From positions 1,984,001 to 2,048,000 of the forward strand of contig NZ_LT985188.1 of assembly GCF_900289045.1 (NCBI RefSeq): DNA of 64,000 nucleotides, given 5' to 3'. Below the pieces are notes generated by a model. That model was not told the origin of the DNA, did no database searches, and saw nothing but the letters and a program-made list of their open reading frames with translations. This stretch comes from Micropruina glycogenica. Its GTDB lineage: Bacteria; Actinomycetota; Actinomycetes; Propionibacteriales; Propionibacteriaceae. Position numbers and translations under genes: made by a program. Shown here piece by piece: positions 21,848-30,506 of this stretch (the first letter of the stretch is position 1; each line of letters starts with the position of its first letter).

Positions 21848-23308
21848 TCAGCGGCTGCCGGTGAGGCGGTCGCGCAGAGCCTGCAGCGCCTCGTCGGAGG
21901 CCAGCGAGCCCTCGGGAGCCGAATCCTCGGTGGCGCCACCCGCGGAGTACGCGGCGGTGCTGACCTGGGCCACTGCGGCCTCGACCCCAGCGGCCTCGGC
22001 GTCCTTGACCTGGGCCTTGTGCGCCTCCCAGCGGGCCTGGGCCTCGGCGTACTGCCGCTCCCACGCCGCCTGCTGCTCCTCGTAGCCGGGCTTCCACTCC
22101 TGGGTCTCGGGATCGAAGCCCTCGGGGTAGATGTAGTTGCCCTGCTCGTCGTAGGACGCGCTCATGCCGTACAGGGCCGGGTCGAAGTCGTCGGCGTGCA
22201 TGTCGACACCCTCGTTGGCCTGCTTGAGCGACAGCGAGATGCGGCGACGTTCGAGATCGATGTCGATGATCTTGACCATCACGTCGTCGTTCACGCTGAC
22301 GACCTGCTCGGGAATCTCGACGTGACGCTCGGCGAGCTCGCTGACGTGCACCAGGCCTTCGATGCCCTCTTCAACCCGCACGAACGCGCCGAAGGGCACC
22401 AGCTTGGTGACCTTGCCGGGCACGATCTGGCCGATCTGATGGGTGCGGGCGAAGGTCTGCCACGGGTCTTCCTGGGTGGCCTTCAGCGACAGCGAGACGC
22501 GCTCGCGGTCCATGTCGACGTCCAGCACCTCGACGGTGACCTCGTCACCGACGGCGACGACCTCGGACGGGTGGTCGATGTGCTTCCACGACAGCTCAGA
22601 GACGTGCACGAGGCCGTCCACGCCGCCCAGATCGACGAACGCGCCGAAGTTGACGATCGACGACACGACGCCCTTGCGGATCTGGCCCTTGCCGAGCTGG
22701 TTGAGGAACGTGTGGCGCACCTCGGACTGGGTCTGCTCGAGCCACGCGCGGCGCGACAGCACCACGTTGTTGCGGTTCTTGTCGAGCTCGATGATCTTGG
22801 CCTCGAGCTCCATGCCCACGTAGGGCTGCAGGTCGCGCACGCGGCGCATCTCGACCAGGGACGCGGGCAGGAAGCCGCGCAGGCCGATGTCGATGATCAG
22901 ACCACCCTTGACCACCTCGATCACCTTGCCGGTGACGACGCCGTCGGACTCTTTGACCTTCTCGATCGTGCCCCAGGCGCGCTCGTACTGAGCCCGCTTC
23001 TTGGACAGGATCAGGCGGCCTTCCTTGTCTTCCTTCTGCTGAACCAGGGCCTCGATCTCATCGCCGACGGCGACGACCTCGAACGGGTCCACGTCGTGCT
23101 TGATGGAGAGTTCCTTCGAAGGAATGACGCCTTCGGTCTTGTAACCGATGTCGAGGAGTACCTCGTCGCGGTCGACCTTGACGACGGTGCCGGTGACGAT
23201 GTCGCCGTCATTGAAGTACTTGATGGTTGCGTCCACCGCGGCGAGAAAGGCCTCGGGGGATCCCAGGTCGTCGATCGCGATCTGGGCTGCCTCGGGAGAG
23301 GAGGTCAT
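21848..23308 (-). CDS. rpsA: 30S ribosomal protein S1
   Basis: Binds mRNA at the 30S subunit and helps initiation. The 486-residue product has four S1 RNA-binding domains, starting near residues 35 (GDIVTGTVVKVDRDEVLLDI), 120 (GVVTGKVIEVVKGGLIIDI), 207 (GVVSSIVNFGAFVDLGGVDG) and 292 (GKVTKLVPFGAFVRVEEGIEG), and a Gln/Ala-rich C-terminal tail. Four domains rather than six is normal for actinobacteria. ATG at 23308 gives the family start MTSSPEAAQIAIDDLG. Its upstream region is bounded by an insertion sequence that stops just short of the -35 element. Confidence 0.96.
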   Translation of the reverse strand: MTSSPEAAQIAIDDLGSPEAFLAAVDATIKYFNDGDIVTGTVVKVDRDEVLLDIGYKTEGVIPSKELSIKHDVDPFEVVAVGDEIEALVQQKEDKEGRLILSKKRAQYERAWGTIEKVKESDGVVTGKVIEVVKGGLIIDIGLRGFLPASLVEMRRVRDLQPYVGMELEAKIIELDKNRNNVVLSRRAWLEQTQSEVRHTFLNQLGKGQIRKGVVSSIVNFGAFVDLGGVDGLVHVSELSWKHIDHPSEVVAVGDEVTVEVLDVDMDRERVSLSLKATQEDPWQTFARTHQIGQIVPGKVTKLVPFGAFVRVEEGIEGLVHVSELAERHVEIPEQVVSVNDDVMVKIIDIDLERRRISLSLKQANEGVDMHADDFDPALYGMSASYDEQGNYIYPEGFDPETQEWKPGYEEQQAAWERQYAEAQARWEAHKAQVKDAEAAGVEAAVAQVSTAAYSAGGATEDSAPEGSLASDEALQALRDRLTGSR

Positions 23309-23461
23309 GTAGTAGGGCTCCGATATGTTGACTGAACGTTGTGGGCGCGCCGCAATCATGCTCCTGCCAGATTCGGTTCGCCGGAGAGGTCCGAGAAATT
23401 CATCATCAGGGGCTCGCGGAACCTGCTCGGTCTGAGGACCCACAGATTGCGAGGCTGCACC

Positions 23462-23490
23462 AGCCTACCTAGCGGCCGCGCGGAGAGCAA
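23462..23490 (-). promoter_or_regulatory. Probable rpsA promoter
   Basis: Minus strand TTGCTC, exactly 17 bases, TAGGCT. The transcript would have a leader of about 150 bases. The insertion sequence lies upstream with only the six-base TTTCCC repeat between it and the -35 hexamer. Confidence 0.55.
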
Positions 23491-23498
23491 TTTCCCGA

Positions 23499-23559
23499 GT
23501 TGACTCGTGCTGAATGCCCGCGTGGGTGGGGTCGTTGACTCATCTGAGAATGCCCGCGT
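23499..23559 (+). repeat. Left terminal inverted repeat with two motif copies
   Basis: Contains GTTGACTC followed by ATGCCCGCGTGGGT twice (units at 23499-23527 and 23534-23563, spaced 35 bases). Aligns with the reverse complement of 24806-24867 over its full length, including the shared GGGTCGTTGACTCAT. Confidence 0.85.
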
Positions 23560-23575
23560 GGGTCAGGCTGCGGGG

Positions 23576-24856
23576 ATGGGGCTGACGATGAGGCAACGGA
23601 AGGCTGTGCTGGCGAGCCAGGTCAAGGCGTGGCCGAAGGCGACCAAGGCTGAGAAGTCGACCATTTTGGATCATCTGGTCGCGGTCAACGGCTGGCATCG
23701 AGACCATGCCCGCAAGATGATCCGGGCAGCGGTCGCCGGTGTGGACGTGAACCGGCCACGCAGGCCCCGCGAGCCTGTGTTCCGCTACGGACCTGAGGTG
23801 ATCGACGCCTTGGCGGTGTGCTGGGCGGTGCTGGACGGACCCAGCGGCAAGATCGTGCGCCCAGCGCTGCCGGTCCTGGTCGCGAGCCTGGTCGCCAAGG
23901 GCGAGCTGAACGCGACACCCGAAGTCATCGACGCACTGCTGGCCATGTCGGCGGCGACCATCGATCGCCGATTGCGGCCCTACCGGCTCGGGCTGGTCGG
24001 CAACCTCAAGGGCCGGTCCTTGACCCGCCCCGGATCGCTGTTGAAATCGTCGATCCCGCTGAAGACCTGGCACGAGTGGGACGACACCCAGCCAGGGTTC
24101 ATCGAGATCGATCTGGTCGGTCACGACGGCGGCGACAACAACGGCCACTTCCACTACAGCCTGGACGCTGTCGACGTGGCTACCGGTTGGACCGAAACCA
24201 TCACCGTGAAGGCCAAGGGCGAAAGGATCGTGGCCACCGGGCTGGAGCAACTCGCCCTCCGGTTCCCGTTCGCGATCGTGGGCGTCCACTCTGACAACGG
24301 CTCCGAGTTCATTAACCACCACCTGATGAGCTGGTGCAACACCCGTGAGATCACGTTCACCCGCGGCCGCCCGAACCATTCCAACGACCAAGCCCACATC
24401 GAACAGAAGAACTGGACCAGAGTCCGCCGCAACGTCGGCTACTACCGCTACGACACCAGCCGGGAACTCGACCTGCTCAACCAGCTATGGCCCCTGGCCG
24501 CTGAACTGTCCAACCTGTTCACCCCGCAACAGAAGCTGAAAACCAAGACCCGCACCGGAGCGAAAGTCACCAAGACCTACGACACCGCCACCACCCCGGC
24601 CGGCCGGCTGCTCCGTGACCACCCCACCGTCCTCGACGACCAGGACCGGCGACACCTTGACAGTCGCATCACCCAGGCCAACCCGGCCCAACTACGCCGA
24701 GACATCGACCTCATCCAACGCAACCTGCTCGAACTCGCCCGCCGCCGCGGCACCATCCTCAAAGCAGCCAAACGCAACCACGTCTACCTATCCCGAACAA
24801 AAATGACGCGGGCAAAACGAAATGAGTCAACGACCCAACCCAAGCGGGCATCTTGA
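23576..24856 (+). CDS. DDE (integrase catalytic core) transposase
   Basis: 426 residues with an rve/RNase H-like core. The catalytic triad appears as D179 (FIEIDLVGHD), D240 (GVHSDNGSEF) and E276 (DQAHIEQKNW), that is D-60-D-35-E. The N-terminal part (about 1-130) carries helices that probably bind the ends (AVNGWHRDHARKMIRAA). The C-terminus is basic, and its last codons and stop lie within the right terminal repeat. No frameshift or internal stop is seen, so the element may be active. ATG at 23576 is a choice; GTG at 23507 would place the start inside the left end. Confidence 0.88.
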   Translation: MGLTMRQRKAVLASQVKAWPKATKAEKSTILDHLVAVNGWHRDHARKMIRAAVAGVDVNRPRRPREPVFRYGPEVIDALAVCWAVLDGPSGKIVRPALPVLVASLVAKGELNATPEVIDALLAMSAATIDRRLRPYRLGLVGNLKGRSLTRPGSLLKSSIPLKTWHEWDDTQPGFIEIDLVGHDGGDNNGHFHYSLDAVDVATGWTETITVKAKGERIVATGLEQLALRFPFAIVGVHSDNGSEFINHHLMSWCNTREITFTRGRPNHSNDQAHIEQKNWTRVRRNVGYYRYDTSRELDLLNQLWPLAAELSNLFTPQQKLKTKTRTGAKVTKTYDTATTPAGRLLRDHPTVLDDQDRRHLDSRITQANPAQLRRDIDLIQRNLLELARRRGTILKAAKRNHVYLSRTKMTRAKRNESTTQPKRAS

Positions 24857-24867
24857 CATGAGTCCAC
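24806..24867 (-). repeat. Right terminal inverted repeat with two motif copies
   Basis: Reverse complement reads GTGGACTCATGTCAAGATGC and continues CCGCTTGGGTTGGGTCG, then TTGACTCATTTCG and TGCCCGCGT, matching the left end position by position with about 12 mismatches. It overlaps the 3' end of the transposase gene. Confidence 0.85.
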
Positions 24868-24876
24868 AGGTTTCCC

Positions 24877-25091
24877 AAAAGGGTGCAGGGTGCGCATCTC
24901 CGTTGGTCGAAACCCATCGAGCACCAATCGTCGTGCTGGTTCGACGTCCCGGCACCCGAGCGGATCTCGACGAGCTCGATCAAGCGTCGTGACAAGCAAA
25001 CCGGCGAGGCTGCTGCGCGCCGGTGGCGATAGTTGGGGACGGTTCCGAACTCGCGCCACGTTGTCGCACCCCAGAACCCCGTTGAGCTCGA
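24877..25091. repeat. Spacer with degenerate CTCGACGAGCTCGA-type repeats
   Basis: No credible gene. Fragments such as GGTCGAAACCCATCGAGCA (24904-24922), GATCTCGACGAGCTCGATCA (24963-24982) and GTTGAGCTCGATCAGCG (25081-25097) resemble the intergenic repeat TTTCGACAAGCTCAACC that is widespread in actinobacteria. Similar fragments occur at 30382-30400, 30528-30548, 30617-30636 and 34734-34754. Confidence 0.5.
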
Positions 25092-25565
25092 TCAGCGTGA
25101 CGACCACGCGTCGGGCTCGGCGGCCAGATCACGGACGTGCCCCGGCAGGTCGCCGCTGCGCAGTTGTTCGAGCGAGGTGTCGTCCAACACCTGGCGCAGG
25201 CTGCTGCGCACCGCCACCCACAGCACGGGCAGGTGCTTCGCCACCCCGTCGTACTCCGTCTGGTGCGGACGCCGTCCGCGCACCTCGGCCAGCGGACCGT
25301 CCACCGCCCGGAAGATCGCCCCGACGGCGATCTCGGACGCGGGCCGGGCCAGCTGGTAGCCACCGCGGGACCCTTTGGTACTGATCACCAATTCGGCGCG
25401 GCGCAGGTCGGCCAGAATGGCCTCCAGAAACTTGCGGGGCAGTCCCTGACCCTGCGCGAGCACGTCCACCGAAACCGGCGCCGACCAGGGGTCTGACGCG
25501 TCCGCGAGTTCGAGCATGGCCCGCACGGCGTATTCGGTTTTGGCAGAGATCTCCACGGCTCTCAT
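25092..25565 (-). CDS. Rrf2-family transcriptional regulator of the sulfate operon
   Basis: 157 residues with the Rrf2 winged helix-turn-helix (about 8-85): ISAKTEYAVRAMLELA, LPRKFLEAILADLRRAELV and KGSRGGYQLARPASEI. The three cysteines that hold an Fe-S cluster in IscR and NsrR are missing, so it is a CymR-like, cluster-free member. CymR-type regulators repress sulfur uptake in response to cysteine status, often through a partner enzyme. It begins 21 bases after cysA as the last gene of cysP-type-cysT-cysW-cysA-rrf2, so it is probably autoregulated and controls this operon. Confidence 0.88.
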   Translation of the reverse strand: MRAVEISAKTEYAVRAMLELADASDPWSAPVSVDVLAQGQGLPRKFLEAILADLRRAELVISTKGSRGGYQLARPASEIAVGAIFRAVDGPLAEVRGRRPHQTEYDGVAKHLPVLWVAVRSSLRQVLDDTSLEQLRSGDLPGHVRDLAAEPDAWSSR

Positions 25566-25586
25566 TGTTGCGCGTCGCCCACCCGG

Positions 25587-26615
25587 TCACACCGCGAGTG
25601 CTGGGAACTCCTCCTCGCCGGCGAGAGCGGGCAGCCCAGTGCCGAGCGTGTGGGTGGGCAGCACCCACACCACGTCACCCACCGTGAGTGCCAGCCCGGA
25701 CGCTTCGGCCCGGGTCAACTGGGCGAAGAACTGGTCGCCGGTGGTGGTGTGGCTGAGCTCGATGCGCACCTCGAAACCGAGCCGGACGAGCCGTTCGACC
25801 CGGGCTTCGGTGACTCGGACGCCGGTGCGTTCGGCTTCGGTGATCGCCACCTGACGATCGCGTTCGATGCGCAGGTCGTGCGGCCGGGCGATTTCGCCGT
25901 TCAACCGTGACACCGAACCGAGAAACGACATCACGAAGGGGTTCGCGGGCTGTTCGTAGAGCTCGTCGGGGCTGCCGACCTGTTCGATGCGGCCGGCGTT
26001 GAGCACCGCGATGCGGTCGGCGACGTCGAGTGCCTCCTCCTGGTCGTGGGTGACCAGCACGGTGGTGACGTGTACCTCGTCGTGCAGGCGGCGCAGCCAG
26101 CGGCGCAGGTCGTCGCGCACCTTGGCGTCGAGCGCGCCGAACGGTTCGTCGAGCAGCAGCACCTGCGGATCGACCGCCAGCGCCCGGGCCAGCGCCATGC
26201 GCTGCCGCTGGCCGCCCGAGAGCTGGGCCGGGTAGCGGTGCTGAAAGCCGGCCAGTCCGACCACCTCGAGCAGATCGTCCACGCGTTTGGTGGTCTCGGC
26301 CTTGGGCCGCTTGCGAATGGTCAGCCCGAACGCCACGTTGTCGCGCACGGTGAGGTGCTTGAACGCCGCGTAGTGCTGAAACACGAAGCCGATGCCGCGT
26401 CGCTGGGGCGGCAGGTGGGTGACGTCGTGGCCGGCGATCACCACCGAGCCGCCGTCGAGGTCTTCGAGGCCGGCGATGGCGCGCAGCAGGGTCGACTTGC
26501 CCGAGCCGGACGGCCCGAGCAGTGCCGTCAACGTACCCGAGGGAATGTCGAGCGACACGTCGTCCAAGGCTTTGAACCTGCCGTAGGACTTGTCGGCGTG
26601 GGTGACGGTGATCAT
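25587..26615 (-). CDS. cysA: Sulfate/thiosulfate ABC transporter, ATP-binding protein
   Basis: ATPase of the sulfate importer. The 342-residue product has Walker [12 protein letters not shown] near residue 39, Q-loop VFQHYAAF, signature [15 protein letters not shown], Walker [12 protein letters not shown] and switch VTHDQEEA, followed by a C-terminal TOBE-like domain (about 240-342). The ATG at 26615 overlaps the cysW stop (ATGA). Operon context with two permeases and a sulfate-binding protein, rather than the ATPase alone, fixes the substrate class. Confidence 0.95.
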   Translation of the reverse strand: MITVTHADKSYGRFKALDDVSLDIPSGTLTALLGPSGSGKSTLLRAIAGLEDLDGGSVVIAGHDVTHLPPQRRGIGFVFQHYAAFKHLTVRDNVAFGLTIRKRPKAETTKRVDDLLEVVGLAGFQHRYPAQLSGGQRQRMALARALAVDPQVLLLDEPFGALDAKVRDDLRRWLRRLHDEVHVTTVLVTHDQEEALDVADRIAVLNAGRIEQVGSPDELYEQPANPFVMSFLGSVSRLNGEIARPHDLRIERDRQVAITEAERTGVRVTEARVERLVRLGFEVRIELSHTTTGDQFFAQLTRAEASGLALTVGDVVWVLPTHTLGTGLPALAGEEEFPALAV

Positions 26616-27445
26616 GGCGCACTTCCTGGGGTGGCGGTTTCGGTGGCGGGGCGTTTGCGGTCGAGCAGGCTCATCAGCAGCAGGGTGACGATGGCGAGGA
26701 ACATCAGCAGGGTGGCCGCGGAGTAGGCGCCGTGGATGTTGTGGTCGTCGATGTAGCGGGAATGAACCAGCAGCGTGAGCGTCTGCGAGACGCCGGGAAA
26801 GCCGGAACTCACCATGATCACTGCGCCGAACTCGCCCAGCGACCGGGCCACCGTCAGCACGATGCCGTAGGTGAGCCCCCAGCGAATCGCGGGCAGGGTG
26901 ATGCGAAAGAAGGTCTGCCAGCCGGACGCACCCAGAGTGACCGCGGCCTGCTCCTGCTCGGTGCCGATCTCGTGCAGCACGGGTTCGACCTCGCGCACCA
27001 CGAACGGCAGTGTGACGAACAGCGTGGCGATCACCATGCCGGGCAGGCCGAAGATCACCTTGATGCCGGTGTTCTCGATGCCGCCGAACCAGCCGTGCAC
27101 GCCCCACAGCATGATCAGCGAGACGCCCACCACGATCGGCGAGACGGCGAACGGCAGGTCGACCACGCCCGAGAGCAGCCGGCGGCCGGGGAACCGTCCA
27201 CGCACCAGGGCGAGTGCGGTGATCACGCCGAAGACCACGTTGAGCGGCACCACGATGGCCACGATCAGCAGCGACAGGTTGAGCGCCGCGATCGCCGCCG
27301 GGGTGCGAATGGACGCCCAGAACGCGCCGAAGCCAGGCTCGAAGGTGCGCCACAGGATCGTCACGATCGGCACCACCAGCAGCACGGTGAGATACAGCAG
27401 TGCGACCGTGCGCAGCCCGATGCGGGCGGGGGTGCTGAGCTTCAT
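26612..27445 (-). CDS. cysW: Sulfate/thiosulfate ABC transporter permease CysW
   Basis: 277-residue inner-membrane permease with six predicted helices and the EAA-type loop [20 protein letters not shown] (about 170-190) that docks onto CysA. The motif [15 protein letters not shown] is typical of CysW. It overlaps cysT upstream (27442-27445) and cysA downstream by four bases each, so all are coupled. Confidence 0.94.
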   Translation of the reverse strand: MKLSTPARIGLRTVALLYLTVLLVVPIVTILWRTFEPGFGAFWASIRTPAAIAALNLSLLIVAIVVPLNVVFGVITALALVRGRFPGRRLLSGVVDLPFAVSPIVVGVSLIMLWGVHGWFGGIENTGIKVIFGLPGMVIATLFVTLPFVVREVEPVLHEIGTEQEQAAVTLGASGWQTFFRITLPAIRWGLTYGIVLTVARSLGEFGAVIMVSSGFPGVSQTLTLLVHSRYIDDHNIHGAYSAATLLMFLAIVTLLLMSLLDRKRPATETATPGSAP

Positions 27446-28338
27446 CGCGCCCGCTCCTCACGGTCTTGCCCGCGGGAGGCGAAGAAACGCAGCACCAGCA
27501 GGGTGGCGAACGAGATGGCCAGCAGAGCCACCGACACCGCGGCGGCGTTCACCGGCCGGTCGATCTCGATCTGTTGCTGGATGTATTGGCTGGCCACCTG
27601 GGTCTCGCGCGGAATGTTGCCGCCGATCAGCACCACCGAGCCGTACTCACCGATCGCCCGCGCGAATGCCAGTCCCCCGCCCGAGATGATGGACGGCGCC
27701 AGCGTGGGCAGCACGACGCGGTGGAAGATCGTCCAGTTGTTGGCGCCGAGCGAGGCCGCCGCCTGCTCGACGTCGCGGTCGACCTCGATCAGCACCGGCT
27801 GCACCGACCGCACCACGAACGGCAGGGTGACAAAGGCGAGCGCGACGATGAGGCCCCACCGCGTGGCGTTCAGTTCCACTCCGATCGGACTGTTCGGCCC
27901 GTACAGCGAGAGCAGCACGATGCTGGCCACGATGGTGGGCAGGGCGAACGGCAGGTCGATCAGTGCGTCCACGAAGCGTTTGCCGACGAACTCGTCGCGC
28001 ACCAGCACCCAGGCGATCAAGGTGCCAACCACCACGTTGAGCAGGGCGACCACCGCCGAGACCAGAATCGTCGTGCCCAGCGCGGCCAGCGCGACCGGGG
28101 CGGTGACCGCCGCCCAGAAGCCCGTCCAGCCGTCCGAGAACGAGGTGACGGTCAGGGCCGCCAGGGGCAGCAGCACGATCAGGCTGAGCCACAGCACCAC
28201 CACGCCGAGGGTGAGCCCGTTGACGTGACCGGCCCGGCGAGCGCGGAACAGGGGTGGGAGCGGACGCGCCGGGGCCGGGGGTGGAGCCTCGGGTGCCGCG
28301 GAAGCGGTGACTCCCGAGGTGGTGGTCGTGGTCGTCAC
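27442..28338 (-). CDS. cysT: Sulfate/thiosulfate ABC transporter permease CysT
   Basis: 298-residue permease, partner of CysW. It has a Pro/Ala-rich cytoplasmic N-terminus (about 1-35), six helices, the CysT-type loop [20 protein letters not shown] (about 195-214) and [17 protein letters not shown] at 28338 overlaps the stop of the binding-protein gene as GTGA; sequence upstream in this frame lies in that gene. Confidence 0.94.
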   Translation of the reverse strand: MTTTTTTSGVTASAAPEAPPPAPARPLPPLFRARRAGHVNGLTLGVVVLWLSLIVLLPLAALTVTSFSDGWTGFWAAVTAPVALAALGTTILVSAVVALLNVVVGTLIAWVLVRDEFVGKRFVDALIDLPFALPTIVASIVLLSLYGPNSPIGVELNATRWGLIVALAFVTLPFVVRSVQPVLIEVDRDVEQAAASLGANNWTIFHRVVLPTLAPSIISGGGLAFARAIGEYGSVVLIGGNIPRETQVASQYIQQQIEIDRPVNAAAVSVALLAISFATLLVLRFFASRGQDREERAR

Positions 28339-29369
28339 GAGGTGGCCTGGTCGTAGATCACCGCGATCTTGCCCGTGTCTTTGGCGAACAGGTCGGCGTC
28401 GACGGCCTTCCAGCCACCCAGGTCGTCGATCGTCCAGAGCTTCGTGGGCTGCGGGAACTTGCCGGCGAACTCTTTCGCCACGGTCGGGTCGACCGGACGG
28501 AAGCCGGCCTGCGCCCACAGTTTCTGCGCCTCGGGGGTGTAGAGAAAGTCGCGGAACGCTTCGGCTGCGGCCAGGTTCTTGCTGGCCTTGAGCACGGCCA
28601 CCGGGTTCTCGATCTTGAAGGTGCTCGGCGGCGTGACGTGCTCGACCGGGTCACCCTGGCCCTCTGCGAACAGCGCCTCGTTCTCGTAGCTCAGCAACAC
28701 GTCACCCGTGCCCTGCAGAAAGGTCTCGGTGGCCTCGCGCCCTGACTTGGGCTGCACTTTGATGTGGTCGGCGACCAGTTTGCCGATGTAGTCGAGACCG
28801 GCCTGCGGGTTCTTGCCGCCGTCGCTGAAGGTGGCGTAGGGGGCGAGCAGGTTCCACTTGGCCGAACCCGAACTGAAGGGGTTGGGGGTCACCACCTCGA
28901 CGCCGGGCTTGAGCAGGTCGTCCCAGTCCTTGATGCCCTTGGGGTTGCCCTTGCGCACCACGATGGTGACCACCGAGCCGAAGGGAATGCCCTTGTGCTC
29001 GCCGGCGGCCCAGTTCGGGTCGACCAGCCCGGCGTCCACGAGGCGGGTGACGTCGGGCGTGACCGAGAAGTTGACCACGTCGGCCTCGGCACCCGACGCG
29101 ACCTTGCGCGACTGATCCCCCGAGGCGCCGTAGGAGGCCTGGAACTGCACGCCTGCACCCTGGGCCGTGGCGTTGAAGGCGGGAATGAGGGCGTCGAAGC
29201 CGACCTTGGGCACGGCGTAGGCGTAGAGGTTGAGCACCGTCGCGCCACCACCGGCCGGCGACGCCGGAGCGGCGGTCGAGTCGCTCGATCCGGCTCCGGC
29301 GCAGCCGGTCATCGCCAGGGCAACCGATGCCGAGAGTGCGGTGATCACGGCTCTGCGTGAGACGGTCAT
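28335..29369 (-). CDS. Sulfate-binding lipoprotein of the ABC transporter
   Basis: 344-residue extracytoplasmic substrate-binding protein. Residues 1-23 form a lipoprotein signal peptide with a lipobox ending at Cys23 (LAMTGC), so it is membrane-anchored on the outer face. The mature part has the sulfate-binding protein pattern: SYGASGDQSRKVASGAEADVV near residue 80, VVTPNPFSSGSAKWN near 165 and VLLSYENEALFA near 225, with the Ser/Gly-rich anion-binding loops. First gene of the five-gene sulfate operon; 271 bases separate it from the divergent gene at 29641. Confidence 0.93.
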   Translation of the reverse strand: MTVSRRAVITALSASVALAMTGCAGAGSSDSTAAPASPAGGGATVLNLYAYAVPKVGFDALIPAFNATAQGAGVQFQASYGASGDQSRKVASGAEADVVNFSVTPDVTRLVDAGLVDPNWAAGEHKGIPFGSVVTIVVRKGNPKGIKDWDDLLKPGVEVVTPNPFSSGSAKWNLLAPYATFSDGGKNPQAGLDYIGKLVADHIKVQPKSGREATETFLQGTGDVLLSYENEALFAEGQGDPVEHVTPPSTFKIENPVAVLKASKNLAAAEAFRDFLYTPEAQKLWAQAGFRPVDPTVAKEFAGKFPQPTKLWTIDDLGGWKAVDADLFAKDTGKIAVIYDQATS

Positions 29370-29452
29370 GAGACAACTCCTGTCGATGATGTGCCCGCGA
29401 TGGAGGGGCTGGGTCGAAAAGTTATTGGTGGATCTGGGTTTATTTCACTCAT

Positions 29453-29471
29453 CCCCTATGGGCGTAGTAGG
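29453..29471 (-). promoter_or_regulatory. Candidate Rrf2-type operator upstream of the sulfate operon
   Basis: Minus strand CCTACTACGCCCATAGGGG, a loose inverted repeat (CCTA...TAGG) in an AT-richer patch 84-102 bases before the binding-protein start. It is the only dyad of this kind near the operon, whose last gene codes for an Rrf2 regulator. The link is inferred. Confidence 0.3.
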
Positions 29472-29640
29472 ATTTTGTCGACCGGGCACCGGCGGGTCAA
29501 ATTCTGCGGGCGCAGTCTCACGATGCGGATGCAACCGAGTGCGCGCAGTGAACGAATGGGCGATCGATCAGCGCCGGTCGCCGCCCGGGTCTAGCGTTGT
29601 GCCGTAGCGACAACCGACGAGGATCGGGAAGGATCCCCCC

Positions 29641-30207
29641 ATGAGCGGCACAGCAACCATCCACGAGGCCCAACTCACGCCCAGCAAGCTCGAACTGCTG
29701 GCGCAGTGGCTGCCGTCGCAGCCCTGGTTCACCGGAGACGCCGGCGATCTGGAGCGGGTGGCGTCCTTCAGGTTCGTCGACCCGGACGGCGAAGTCGGCA
29801 TCGAGACCATGATCGTCCGCAGCGGCGGGGTGGTGTATCAGGTGCCGCTCACCTACCGTGACGAGGCGCTGGACGGCGAGGACGCCTACCTGGTCGGCAC
29901 CACGGACCACTCGGTGCTGGGCAAGCGCTGGGTGTACGACGCCACCGGTGATCCGGTGTACGTGGCCGAACTGATTCGGGTGATCCACGAGGCCGACAAT
30001 GAGGCCGACCTGTCGCGCGGCGAGAAGAGCATGACGGTGGTCGGCAGCGGCATCACGCTGGTGTCGAACGCGTCCATGGAGGCCGCGCGTCTGGTGCGGG
30101 TGTTGGACGGCGAGCACATTCACACCGCGGTGCCCCTGGGCACGCTGACGGGCACGTGGACCGAAGGCGGCGAGGAGCGCACCGAGGTGCTGGCGACCAT
30201 TCGCTGA
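29641..30207 (+). CDS. Maltokinase N-terminal cap-like domain protein
   Basis: 188 residues that match the N-terminal cap of actinobacterial maltokinase (Mak): KLELLAQWLPSQPWF near residue 17, the central VGIETMIVRSGG then YQVPLTYRDEAL near 65, and GTTDHSVLGKRWVYD near 92. The kinase domain itself is absent, as in known stand-alone cap-like proteins of Actinobacteria whose function is not established. GGAAGGATC serves as the ribosome site seven bases before the ATG. It is divergent from the sulfate operon and convergent with polA, with no glycogen or trehalose genes nearby. Confidence 0.8.
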   Translation: MSGTATIHEAQLTPSKLELLAQWLPSQPWFTGDAGDLERVASFRFVDPDGEVGIETMIVRSGGVVYQVPLTYRDEALDGEDAYLVGTTDHSVLGKRWVYDATGDPVYVAELIRVIHEADNEADLSRGEKSMTVVGSGITLVSNASMEAARLVRVLDGEHIHTAVPLGTLTGTWTEGGEERTEVLATIR

Positions 30208-30245
30208 GTCAATCCGCCGGGCGAGATTGTCGACGTCTTCGGTTG

Positions 30246-30310
30246 GGTTGCGTCGACTGCCGTTGATCTGGTTCCGTCTGCTGCCGTTGACTTGGTTGCG
30301 TCTGCGGCCG
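30246..30310. repeat. 24-base tandem repeat, 2.7 copies
   Basis: Units at 30246-30269 and 30270-30293 (GGTTGCGTCGACTGCCG... and GGTTCCGTCTGCTGCCG...) plus a partial third at 30294-30310. About 80 percent identical between units. Confidence 0.75.
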
Positions 30311-30433
30311 CGGGGCGGACGCGCCCACTCCGCTTCAGCGTTGCGCTTTGCGTCGGTCGCGTTGTCGAGACCCTCACCGTCGGTCGAACTTGCCGACACC
30401 CCTCACCGTCGACCCGCAACCCAACCAGCGACC

Positions 30434-30506
30434 GTCATCCCGGACTTGATGCGGGATCTCACCTCCGGCGCACTGCACCAGAGATCCCGGCGTTCGCCGG
30501 GATGAC
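30434..30506. repeat. Palindromic intergenic repeat (REP-like), full-length copy 2
   Basis: 73 bases with inverted ends: it begins GTCATCCCGG...GCGGGATCTC and ends GAGATCCCGG...CCGGGATGAC, so each half is itself a hairpin and the two halves are inverted copies. The middle (30461-30480) is not conserved in the other copies. Copies 1 and 3 are half elements. Confidence 0.8.

Larger units (their letters stand above)
23497..24870 (+). mobile_element. Complete insertion sequence with a single integrase-core transposase
   Basis: About 1374 bases, bounded by the direct repeat TTTCCC (23491-23496 and 24871-24876), a candidate six-base target duplication. The ends are imperfect inverted repeats about 61 bases long (23499-23559 and 24806-24867), each containing the motif GTTGACTC...TGCCCGC twice. 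One long gene fills the interior. The transposase type and short target duplication would suit the ISNCY/IS1202-like (ISTde1/ISAba32) grouping, but the family is not certain from sequence reading alone. Confidence 0.85.

Noticed and set aside
23497-24870. Insertion sequence as part of a larger composite transposon or island
   Set aside because: Only one copy is present in the window and flanking genes show no second element or integrase.
24784-25107. Minus-strand frame across the insertion sequence right end
   Set aside because: It crosses the element boundary and degenerate repeats; the start region belongs to the transposase gene complement.
29518-30399. 293-codon minus-strand frame opposite the cap-like gene
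   Set aside because: The plus-strand product has clear family motifs and a ribosome site; the minus frame only includes the 24-base tandem repeat as low-complexity sequence.
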